A DNA stretch of 64,000 nt from the NCBI GenBank assembly GCA_964385405.1, contig CAYLOT010000014.1:1-64000 (forward strand), read 5' to 3'. Below the pieces are notes generated by a model, which had not been told where the DNA came from, did not search any database, and saw only the letters and a list, made by a program, of their open reading frames with translations. Source of the stretch: CAIZGX01 sp964385405 (GTDB taxonomy: Bacteria; Bacteroidota; Bacteroidia; Flavobacteriales_D; Sanyastnellaceae). Positions 18,608-27,000 of this stretch are shown here, one piece after another (the stretch's first letter is position 1; the number at the start of each line of letters is the position of its first letter). The translations under genes and the position numbers were made by a program.

Positions 18608-18631
18608 AAAGCCTCACGGAAGTGAGGCTTT
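18608..18631. terminator. Bidirectional terminator between radA and the bacilliredoxin gene
   Basis: A 10-bp stem AAAGCCTCAC with a GGAA loop, carrying A-runs on one side and T-runs on the other. It sits between two convergent genes and can serve both. Confidence 0.85.
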
Positions 18632-18648
18632 CTTCAACTAGAATAATC

Positions 18649-19062
18649 TTAACAAAACTCTTCGAACATGCCGTTCAAGTGCGCAGCAATCATGTCTGCA
18701 GTGCGACCTTCAATGTGGTGACGCTCAATCATGTGTTGCAATTTCCCGTCTTTGAAAAGTGCAATACACGGAGAAGACGGGGGGTAAGGTAACATGAACT
18801 TTCTAGCCATGTCAACCGCGTCTTTGTCTACACCTGCAAACGATGAAACCAATTTGGTTGGTTTTTTTCCTTCCGTTTGAATGGCCTTCTTTACACCCGG
18901 ACGCATGCTTCCTGCAGCACATCCACAAACAGAATTCAATACTACAAGAACGGTTCCTTCCGTGTTGATGGCATTGGTAACTAAGTCTGCTGATGTTGCT
19001 TCTTCGAAGCCGATATTGGTTAATTCAGCGCGCATTGGCGCTACTAATTCTGGTGGATACAT
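18649..19062 (-). CDS. BrxA/BrxB family bacilliredoxin (DUF1094)
   Basis: A thioredoxin-fold protein of 137 residues with the family's CGC active site (Cys 46 and Cys 48 in SVCGCAAGSMRPG). Bacilliredoxins remove bacillithiol from oxidised protein thiols; whether this organism makes bacillithiol cannot be judged here. The length is normal. A TAAATTTG element lies 14 nt before the start. It is followed in convergent orientation by radA and preceded by selD on the same strand. Confidence 0.9.
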   Translation of the reverse strand: MYPPELVAPMRAELTNIGFEEATSADLVTNAINTEGTVLVVLNSVCGCAAGSMRPGVKKAIQTEGKKPTKLVSSFAGVDKDAVDMARKFMLPYPPSSPCIALFKDGKLQHMIERHHIEGRTADMIAAHLNGMFEEFC

Positions 19063-19076
19063 AGTTATTTTTTTTG

Positions 19077-19084
19077 CAAATTTA
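19077..19084 (-). promoter_or_regulatory. Bacteroidota -7 promoter element (TAAATTTG)
   Basis: An exact TAnnTTTG on the minus strand, 14 nt before the bacilliredoxin ATG. It separates this gene from the selD-mnmH-rnr group. Confidence 0.5.
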
Positions 19085-19116
19085 CATCATTCAAACACCT
19101 TTTGAAGTGACCTTGT

Positions 19117-20145
19117 TCATATTACTTCAAGATAAATTTCTTTGGCTTCTTGAAGCGTACCAAATACGCTAAAACTTTCATTTCGAAGCGCGCAAAGTTT
19201 TTTTAATTCATTCAAGGCATCTTCTCGAAATGTAACAAGCAAACCACCAGAGGTTTGCGGATCACAAAGTACCAACAACTGCTCAGCGCTGAGCGCGCTC
19301 GACTTGGGTTGAATGTTATGAAAGTTTTTTGTTGTGATGTCAGGAAAGACAAATTGAGCCGCCGAGCGTTTAGCTGATTCCAGAACAGGAATATTTCGAT
19401 ATTCAATTTTTGCAGAACAGCCGCTGGCTTCGCACATTTCAATGAGGTGTCCTGCTAGTCCGAATCCTGTAATATCTGTCATTGCATGAACGCCTTCAAC
19501 CTTCGCGAATTCAGCGCCAATGGTATTGACGTGTTTCATGTGTTGAATGAATTCTGCCTTTTCTTCTTCCGACAACAATCCGCGCTTTCCCGCTGTAGAA
19601 GCGATTCCTAGACCAAGGGGTTTCGTTATCGCAACAAGATCACCCGCTTTAGCGCCGTTGTTTTGTTTTAAGTTTTTAATCCGAGCAATGCCGTTCACCG
19701 ATAATCCGAAGAATGGTTCTGGACTTTCAACACTGTGTCCGCCTGCTATCTGAATGCCTACGCTGGCGCAGGTTTCCTTCGCGCCGCGCATAACTTCTCC
19801 AGCAATCTCTGCAGGAAGTTTCTCCAAAGGCCAACCTAAAATAGCCAAAGCTATAATGGGCTTTCCACCCATTGCGTAGATATCAGAGAGCGCATTTGCC
19901 GCCGCTATACAACCGAAGTCGTAAGCGTCGTCTACCATGGGCATGAAGAAGTCGGTGGTTGAAAGCAACGCGTCGGTTTCATTCAGCGCATAGGCAGCCG
20001 CGTCGTCGTTGTTACTGTTTCCAATAAGTAGGTTAAGGTCAACTTGCGATGTGCCGCAATGCGAAAGAATTTTTGTTAATTCCGCTGGAGCGATTTTACA
20101 ACCGCATCCAGATGCTTTGCTGAATTGCGTTAATGGATAATTCAT
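19117..20145 (-). CDS. selD: Selenide, water dikinase
   Basis: An enzyme of 342 residues that makes selenophosphate from selenide and ATP. The N-terminal active-site segment is SGCGCK, with Cys14, Cys16 and Lys17, so this copy uses cysteine and not selenocysteine. Downstream motifs NNDDAAAY, TTDFFMP and GGHSVESPEPFFGL match the family. It overlaps mnmH by 4 nt, which points to selenouridine in tRNA wobble positions as the use of selenophosphate. No selA, selB or tRNA-Sec is seen in this window. Confidence 0.95.
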   Translation of the reverse strand: MNYPLTQFSKASGCGCKIAPAELTKILSHCGTSQVDLNLLIGNSNNDDAAAYALNETDALLSTTDFFMPMVDDAYDFGCIAAANALSDIYAMGGKPIIALAILGWPLEKLPAEIAGEVMRGAKETCASVGIQIAGGHSVESPEPFFGLSVNGIARIKNLKQNNGAKAGDLVAITKPLGLGIASTAGKRGLLSEEEKAEFIQHMKHVNTIGAEFAKVEGVHAMTDITGFGLAGHLIEMCEASGCSAKIEYRNIPVLESAKRSAAQFVFPDITTKNFHNIQPKSSALSAEQLLVLCDPQTSGGLLVTFREDALNELKKLCALRNESFSVFGTLQEAKEIYLEVI

Positions 20146-21173
20146 GAAAGAAGTTTTTCTTTAGCTGCTATAATTTCTGGTAAGCCCAGCGATTCGTCCA
20201 ATGCAACATTTATAAATTTGGGTTGAAAGGAAAGCTTCGTTCTACCGAGTTCGTAGGCCTTGTCATAATAATGCATAAGCAAATTCAACCACTCATTTTT
20301 GTCTCCGTTTTCAATGGCTTCAATGGCTTTTTTATTCGCCTCTAAGCCCATACGTTTGGTGAGAAGTTTTGTTTTTTCAAACAACTCTTCATTCGAAAAG
20401 CAACCGTAATTTTTCATTAAAAATTGAAAACGATTTTCGAAGGAAGGTTCAATTTCAACACGAGGCGATTTCGCAATACGCGTGAATACCCGGTCGGGTA
20501 CGCGAATCTTTCCAATGAATCTACTTTCGTTTTCGTACCAAACAGGTAAGTTCTTTTGCAATTCGAAATGAAGTGCCAGACCAAGGTTGTTTTCGAACTG
20601 TTCTTGCGAGGGCTGTTCAGGCAATCCGAGCGATCCGAATGCAGAACCCTTGTGATGCGCAAGTCCTTCCAAGTCAATTACACTTTCGCCTAAGTTTTTC
20701 AAACCGAATAAACGTTCGGTTTTTTGAGATCCTGTTTTTCCAGATAAAACTATTGAAGTGTGTTCTCTGTTAAATTTCTCTATACACCAATTGCGGTAAC
20801 GTTTGTAGCCGTCTTTCAAACGATAAACTTCAATTCCTTCTTTCGACAATAAATCGCTAAAAATTTGACTGCGCATACCGCCGCGTGCGCAGTAGACCAC
20901 AATTTTATTTTCCTTGACGAATGTCTTTGCTTGCGCAACAAGACTTTCAAAAAGTGGAGAGACCAATTTGTATCCCAATTCCACGGCAGAATCTTTTCCT
21001 TCTTGTTTGTATGAAGTCCCCACAAGAACGCGGTGTTCGTTGTTCAATATAGGAATGTTGAATGCCCCAGGGATATGGCCAGATTCAAACTCTCCTTCAC
21101 TTCGAACATCAATCCAGTTCAGTTCTTGAAAGGGAAATTCAAAATCGTTTAATGGAAAGAGGGTGTGACTCAT
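20142..21173 (-). CDS. mnmH: tRNA 2-selenouridine synthase (rhodanese plus P-loop)
   Basis: An enzyme of 343 residues that replaces sulfur with selenium in 2-thiouridine at the tRNA wobble position. Residues 1-125 are a rhodanese domain with the active Cys95 in YCARGGMRSQ. The C-terminal half is a P-loop domain with GKTGSQKT at 145-152, then VIDLEGLAHHKGSAFG. The P-loop has Gln where the Walker A motif normally has Gly before the Lys. It overlaps rnr upstream by 4 nt and selD downstream by 4 nt, so all three are coupled. Confidence 0.93.
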   Translation of the reverse strand: MSHTLFPLNDFEFPFQELNWIDVRSEGEFESGHIPGAFNIPILNNEHRVLVGTSYKQEGKDSAVELGYKLVSPLFESLVAQAKTFVKENKIVVYCARGGMRSQIFSDLLSKEGIEVYRLKDGYKRYRNWCIEKFNREHTSIVLSGKTGSQKTERLFGLKNLGESVIDLEGLAHHKGSAFGSLGLPEQPSQEQFENNLGLALHFELQKNLPVWYENESRFIGKIRVPDRVFTRIAKSPRVEIEPSFENRFQFLMKNYGCFSNEELFEKTKLLTKRMGLEANKKAIEAIENGDKNEWLNLLMHYYDKAYELGRTKLSFQPKFINVALDESLGLPEIIAAKEKLLS

Positions 21174-23299
21174 TTGTCTACCAAAATATAATCGAGTGTT
21201 CGTTGTTCAATGTTTCCATCTACAACAAGAATTTTAATTTGATCTCCAAGTCTGAATTCGTGTTTACGCTTCAATCCTCGAACCACGTATTCTTCAGCAT
21301 AGAATGCATACTGATCTCCGGTCATGGTCTCAAGCGGAATCAAACCTTCGCAACGCGTTTCGTTCACTTCGGCATACATTCCCCAATTCGCCAATCCAGA
21401 AATAGTGGCTTCGAATATTTGTCCTTTACGTTCAAGCATATATTCTACTTGCTTGTACTTGATGCTCGCGCGTTCCGCTTCAGCGGCGCGTTTCTCCATA
21501 GCTGAAGAATGTTGGCAGTGAAGCTCGTATTCGTTTTCATTCACTGGATTGCCTTGATCGAGATAGTGCTGCAACAGTCGATGCACCATGACATCTGGGA
21601 ATCTTCGGATGGGTGAAGTGAAGTGTGTGTAGTAATCGAAGGCCAACCCGAAGTGACCAATGTTATGCGTACTGTATTCCGCTTTGGCCATGCTTCGAAC
21701 AGCCATGGTTCGCACAGAAGATTCTTCCGGCTGTCCGTCAACCAATTCAATGATTGCCTTTATCTCACTTTGCTCTTCGCTGCGAACAACTTTAGGAAGT
21801 TTGTATCCCAAGTGTTTTAAAAATGTTTTCAGTGAAGCAATTTTTTCCGGACTTGGTTCATCGTGAATTCTATAAACGAAAGGAAGGGTAATTCCATTTT
21901 TCGGATGACCAATGAAGTAGGCAACCTCGCGATTCGCAAGCAACATGAAGTCTTCAATCAGTTGATTGGAATCTTTCATTCGTTTAATGAAAACACCAAC
22001 AGGTTTTCCTTTTTCGTCGAGCTGAAACTTCACTTCTTCCGAATTGAAATCGATACTTCCTGCAGCATATCTTTTTGCTCGAAGTTTTTTCGCGAGCATG
22101 TCGAGATGAAGAATTTCATCTGCAAAGTCTCCACCTTTTCCTTCAATTCTTTCTTGTGCTTCTTCGTATGTAAATCTTCTGTCGGAATGAATAACGGTGC
22201 GTCCAAACCACCGGTTCAGCACCTCGCCGTTGTCGTTCATTTCAAACACAGCGCTGAAACAAAGTTTGTCTTCGTTCGGACGAAGTGAGCAAAGGAAGTT
22301 TGAAAGCTTCTCTGGAAGCATGGGAATGGTGCGGTCTACCAAGTAAACACTTGTTGCACGAAGAGTAGCTTCTTTGTCAATGAGTGAATTCGGTTGTACG
22401 TAGTGACTCACGTCTGCAATGTGCACGCCCACTTCTAAATTTCCGTTTGGAAGTTTTTGATACGATAGCGCATCATCGAAATCTTTCGCGTCGAACGGAT
22501 CAATGGTGAAGGTTGGAATGCCGCGCATGTCGCGACGTTTGGCAACTTCTTCTTTCGTTATTTCGGAAGGAATGGCTTCGGCTTCGAGATGAACGGCCTC
22601 TGGAAATTCAGTTGGAAGATCGAACTCTAAAATAATAGCGTTCATCTCTACCATGTGCGAACCTGGTTGTCCGAGCACTTGAACAACCTTACCAATGGGC
22701 TTATGCTCGGGGTTATCCCAAGAGATCATTTCAACCGCTACTTTGTCGTTTTGAATAGCACCGTGCAATTCATCTTTCGGAATGAAAAAATCGACGTGAA
22801 TTTTTTTGTCGGAAGGAAGGAGAAAAGCGTGTTCTTTGTAGCGTTCTATCGTACCGACGTAAAGTTTTTTTCTACGTTCTACCACACGAACTATTTTTCC
22901 AGAAGGTCTTCTCTTTCTCGGAATAAGTTGTATTTCCACCAAGTCTCCGTTTAAAGCGAATCCTGTTCTTCCTTTTTCAATTTCTACATCGTCAGAAATT
23001 CCGGGCACGGTAACATATCCTTTTCCGTAACGATTAATTTCTATGGTGCCTTGAACGAGGTTCTTCGGCGCGTTTTTCAAAATGTATTTTCCGCGTTCCA
23101 CTTCTTTTAAAGTTCCGTTTTCAGCTTCTTCTAAAAGTATTTCGTAGATCAGTGTTCGCACGCCAGCATCTGAAATACCCAGGGCGGCGCTCACTTGTTT
23201 GTGGTTCACTGCGGTTTCCGGAGCGCGTTCAAACAGATCAATGACCTCTTTTCGTAAGTCACGTTTGAAGTTTCCGAATTTGTTTTTTTTCTTTCTCAT
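21170..23299 (-). CDS. rnr: Ribonuclease R
   Basis: A 3'-5' exoribonuclease of 709 residues. It has an N-terminal winged helix (about 15-70), cold-shock-like OB domains, the RNB catalytic domain (FTIDPFDAKDFDDALS with the metal-binding Asp residues near 270-280, later HFTSPIRRFPDVMVHR), and a C-terminal S1 domain. The start at 23299 (MRKKKNKF) gives the normal N-terminus; an upstream ATG at 23323 is possible but overlaps promoter-like sequence. It leads the rnr-mnmH-selD transcript. Confidence 0.96.
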   Translation of the reverse strand: MRKKKNKFGNFKRDLRKEVIDLFERAPETAVNHKQVSAALGISDAGVRTLIYEILLEEAENGTLKEVERGKYILKNAPKNLVQGTIEINRYGKGYVTVPGISDDVEIEKGRTGFALNGDLVEIQLIPRKRRPSGKIVRVVERRKKLYVGTIERYKEHAFLLPSDKKIHVDFFIPKDELHGAIQNDKVAVEMISWDNPEHKPIGKVVQVLGQPGSHMVEMNAIILEFDLPTEFPEAVHLEAEAIPSEITKEEVAKRRDMRGIPTFTIDPFDAKDFDDALSYQKLPNGNLEVGVHIADVSHYVQPNSLIDKEATLRATSVYLVDRTIPMLPEKLSNFLCSLRPNEDKLCFSAVFEMNDNGEVLNRWFGRTVIHSDRRFTYEEAQERIEGKGGDFADEILHLDMLAKKLRAKRYAAGSIDFNSEEVKFQLDEKGKPVGVFIKRMKDSNQLIEDFMLLANREVAYFIGHPKNGITLPFVYRIHDEPSPEKIASLKTFLKHLGYKLPKVVRSEEQSEIKAIIELVDGQPEESSVRTMAVRSMAKAEYSTHNIGHFGLAFDYYTHFTSPIRRFPDVMVHRLLQHYLDQGNPVNENEYELHCQHSSAMEKRAAEAERASIKYKQVEYMLERKGQIFEATISGLANWGMYAEVNETRCEGLIPLETMTGDQYAFYAEEYVVRGLKRKHEFRLGDQIKILVVDGNIEQRTLDYILVDK

Positions 23300-23352
23300 A
23301 ATAATCTTCCGAAAGGTAACCATTCAAAAATGAAGTTGGCTGCATTTCCTGT

Positions 23353-23360
23353 TATTTTTG
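23353..23360 (+). promoter_or_regulatory. Bacteroidota -7 promoter element (TATTTTTG), 4 nt before the ATG
   Basis: An exact TAnnTTTG ending 4 nt before the ATG at 23365. It lies in the short divergent space shared with rnr. Confidence 0.5.
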
Positions 23361-23364
23361 GAAT

Positions 23365-23868
23365 ATGAATAATTCAACGTATGTCATGCGGTTGTTGGAA
23401 AGAGATGAATTGTATGTGGTGAAGTCTTTGGCTTATGACATTTGGCCGCGTGTATATGATTACATGATTTCTTCCGAGCAGATTTCATACATGCTTTCGC
23501 TGATGTACAATCTGGATAAGCTTAAACAACAGTGGGTTGAAGGTGTGAAGTTTGTTGTTTTGGAAGTCGAAGGCATGCCCCAGGGTTTTGTGTCTTTTGA
23601 AGAAAAAGCCGAGTGCATTTTCCTTCACAAATTGTATTTACGTCCAGAAATGCAGGCACAAGGTTTCGGAAAGAAGCTGCTTCTTGTTGCCATTGACTTT
23701 GCATTAGATTCAAAGAAACCTCGCGTCGAACTTACGGTCAACCGAAGCAACAAATCCCTTGAGTTCTATAAGTGTCAAGGCTTCCAAATAAAGGAAGAAA
23801 AGGATTTCGATATTGGCGGTGGTTATTTCATGAACGATTACATTCTTTCGCTTGCTGTGATCCATTAG
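23365..23868 (+). CDS. GNAT family N-acetyltransferase
   Basis: A protein of 167 residues with the GNAT core: a beta strand with KLYLRPEMQAQGFGKKLL near residues 90-107 (the acetyl-CoA binding Q-x-x-G-x-G/K pattern) and LTVNRSNKSLEFYKCQGF near residue 125. The substrate cannot be told from sequence. The -7 element sits 4 nt before its start codon, as for terC. It is divergent from rnr and is followed by an intergenic repeat. Confidence 0.88.
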   Translation: MNNSTYVMRLLERDELYVVKSLAYDIWPRVYDYMISSEQISYMLSLMYNLDKLKQQWVEGVKFVVLEVEGMPQGFVSFEEKAECIFLHKLYLRPEMQAQGFGKKLLLVAIDFALDSKKPRVELTVNRSNKSLEFYKCQGFQIKEEKDFDIGGGYFMNDYILSLAVIH

Positions 23869-23956
23869 GTCATCGCGCAGCGTCATCACCGAAGGTGTCA
23901 TCCACGCAGTGGTCATCCTGAACGGTCAGCGCGCAGCGTCATCACCGGAGGTGTCA
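23869..23956. repeat. Intergenic doublet of a 32-bp repeat
   Basis: Two direct copies at 23869-23900 and 23925-23956, identical at 30 of 32 positions, separated by 24 bp. Each contains the short inverted repeat CACCGAAGGTG or CACCGGAGGTG. The spacer includes GTCATCC, similar to the start of the unit. They begin right after the GNAT stop codon. This looks like a dispersed REP-like element and not a CRISPR, since there are only two copies. Confidence 0.6.
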
Positions 23957-24036
23957 CTTTGTTAACATTTTGTTCATTTGTAAAACCTTCTGTCAGAGTA
24001 TTTTTACACCTGAATACTTCAACCAAAATTTCATAT

Positions 24037-27000
24037 ATGAAACAATCTTTATTAAGATTTTCAAAAGCGTTGAGTTTGTTGGTTAGCGTGTTGCTCTCTA
24101 CAACTGTTGCAATTGCTCAGACCAATCCAACACCTCAGAGTATACCATATACTCAAGATTTCAGCGCATACACCGGTTCTACAACTACCTATTTGCCAGG
24201 TTGGCAGGGATGGACCATTGCTGGATCCACCTCTGCGGTTTCGTTTCCAACTGCTGCGCCTAATGGCAATCAAGCTCAGGTTGCTGGAACAAATGCAAGC
24301 ACTAATGGTGGAGTTTACGATTTCAATGGAAAAATTGGATTTCTTAATACAGGCTCTGGTTTAAGGAGTTTTTGTCTTTCAATTAACACAACTGGATATA
24401 CAAACGTTCAAGTATCGTATTTGGCTGCTACGCAAAGAACGCAGCCAACTGATCGTGTTGGCGCGTTGGGTTTGCAGTATCGTATTGGAAATACAGGAAC
24501 CTTTATGGACGTTGGTACTGCATATCAAAATAGTAATACTCTGACCAACACTTCAGGAACCGGGTCAATTGACCCAAGCACATTGGCAATAAACCTTCCT
24601 GCTTCATGTGATAATTTGCCTGAAGTACAATTACGTTGGGTGTATAAAGAGGTTTCAGGAGCAGGTGGACGTCCAAGCTTCTCGATTGATAATGTTTCGG
24701 TAACAGGAACGGTATACGTCCCACCAGCCTTGTTATACACAACAACACCAGCACCTTTTGCCATATTTCAGACAACCCAAGGCACTCCATCAGCAACACA
24801 ATCAATTTTTGTCACAGGCTCGAACTTGCAAAGCGATGTTACGGTAACTGCACCAGCAGGATTTGAAGTTTCTTCAGGAGGAGCCTACGGAACTACTGCA
24901 ACATTAACTCCGAATGCAGGTTCATTAACAAATGCACTGGTGACAATTCGAATTACTTCTACGGCTCCCCTTGGTTTTGTTCAGGGTGCAGTAACGATTG
25001 CAAGTTTAAACGCAACCACGCAGACAATTCCTTCTGTTGAAGTAATAGGTATTGTAAACGCGTCTTCACTTACACCCCAAACGATTTCATTTACCCTGAG
25101 TTCTCCGGTGAACTATGGCGCAACTCCACTTACACTTACAGGAACGGCCACCTCAGGACTAGCTGTAACTTACTCATCATCGAATACAGCCGTTGCGACA
25201 GTTTCAGGTAACATTTTAACCATTGTCGGTGCAGGTTCGGTAACAATCACTGCAAATCAAGGTGGCAATGCTACTTATGCTCCTGCAAATGCGGTTAATC
25301 AGTTTTTAGTTGTAAATCCAATTACACTTACTGTTGCGAATGCCGCTGTGAACGATAAATACTATGATGGAGGAGTCGGAGCAACTATCACGGGTTCTTT
25401 GGTTGGTGTTATCAATGGAGATGCGGTTACTTTGGTAGGAGTGGGTAATTTTTCGGATCCAAATGCTGCAAACGGAATTCCAGTAACCTCAAGCTCACTG
25501 TTAATTGGAGCTCAATCGGGTAATTATGTTCTAGGTCAACCTACAGGATTGACAGGAAATATCCTTCCTGCTATTCAAACAATCGCATTCACAATACCGC
25601 CAATGGTAACTGGTGACCCTGCTCAAACATTAACTTCTTCTTCGAACTTTTCACCTTTCACTCCAACGTACACTTCATCAAACACTGCAGTAGCCACTAT
25701 CGCAGGGAATGTGTTGACTGTTGTTGGTCCAGGTACCACGAACATAACTGTAACCAATCCTGGAAATGCGAATAATGCGGCAGGTTCAACTACAGTAACA
25801 TTGGTTGTAAGAACTGGTGTCGCGAAATGGAATTTTGAAGCGCTCGGAACCCTTTCAACAAGCGGAACTGTATACAATGGTCCAGCTGCCACAGTTGGTG
25901 TTAACGCCTCTGGAAGCAGTATGAAAGGAAACCATGCAAGTGCTGCAAGTTCATGGATTAATTCTGGCGGAAACGGATCACTTACTTCTTTGAGCGGAAA
26001 CAACTGGGCTGTTGGAGACTACTACCAGTTTCAAACAAGCACACTGGGTTTCAATGCTGTTTATGTTTCTTTGGATCAAACAGGAAGTAACACGGGTCCT
26101 CGTGATTTTCAATTAAGCTACAGTGCGGATGGAATCAACTTCACCAATTTCGGATCAGTTTATTCCCTGACCAATACAAATGCTTGGTCAACTACAATCT
26201 ACAAACCAGAGCATACACGTTCATTTGATTTGTCCTCTGTTCCCGGAATTGCGGGGCAGCCAATGGTTTATTTCAGAGTATCAAATACATCGACAGTTTC
26301 ATTGGTAAACGGGATTGTTGGTACCGGTGGAACAAGTCGTATTGATAACTTCAGCGTATCTGGAACACTTTGTCCTGCTGAAGTGTGTAACGACGGAATT
26401 GACAACGACTGCGATGGGTTAATCGACGAGGGTTGTCCTACCATAAACCTAACTGGAAGCACAGCAGATTTCTGCCCTTCTTACTCGGGTTCATTAACCT
26501 TCATATCTACGAACTTCACTCAAGCCTACAACGTAGTTGCTTATTTAACAGCGGCTAACAGCACGTCTTATTCACCTGCAAACATTGTAGGAATTGCGAA
26601 TGGTATTTCTGGAACTTCAGGATCAATTACTGTTACGCTTCCCGCAGGAACAACGGGTGCAAGTAACTACGCAATTATTTTAGTTGGAACAGAGACTGTA
26701 ACCAACATTACTGCTACTGACGTTAACTTGAACACAACTGTAAATGCCATTTGCGCAGACTACGGTTGTATGGATAACACGGCTTGTAACTACGATGCAT
26801 TGGCAAACATTTCAGACGGATCTTGCACTTACGCGACTGCGTGGTATTTGAATTCAGATGGCGATGGCTATGCAGCATCTTCAACATTGGCTTGTACCAA
26901 TCCGGGTGCAGGTTATTCTGCTACTGTTCTTCCAACAACAGATTGTAACGATGCAAACGCAGCAGTGAATCCGGGAGCAGTTGAGAATTTGTGTAATGGA

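Noticed and set aside
19117..20145. Selenocysteine-containing SelD
   Set aside because: The active-site codons give Cys; there is no in-frame TGA at that position.
25623..26003. Antisense reading frame of 126 codons inside the giant surface protein gene
   Set aside because: It mirrors the repeat-rich coding strand, has no promoter or ribosome site and no recognisable domain.
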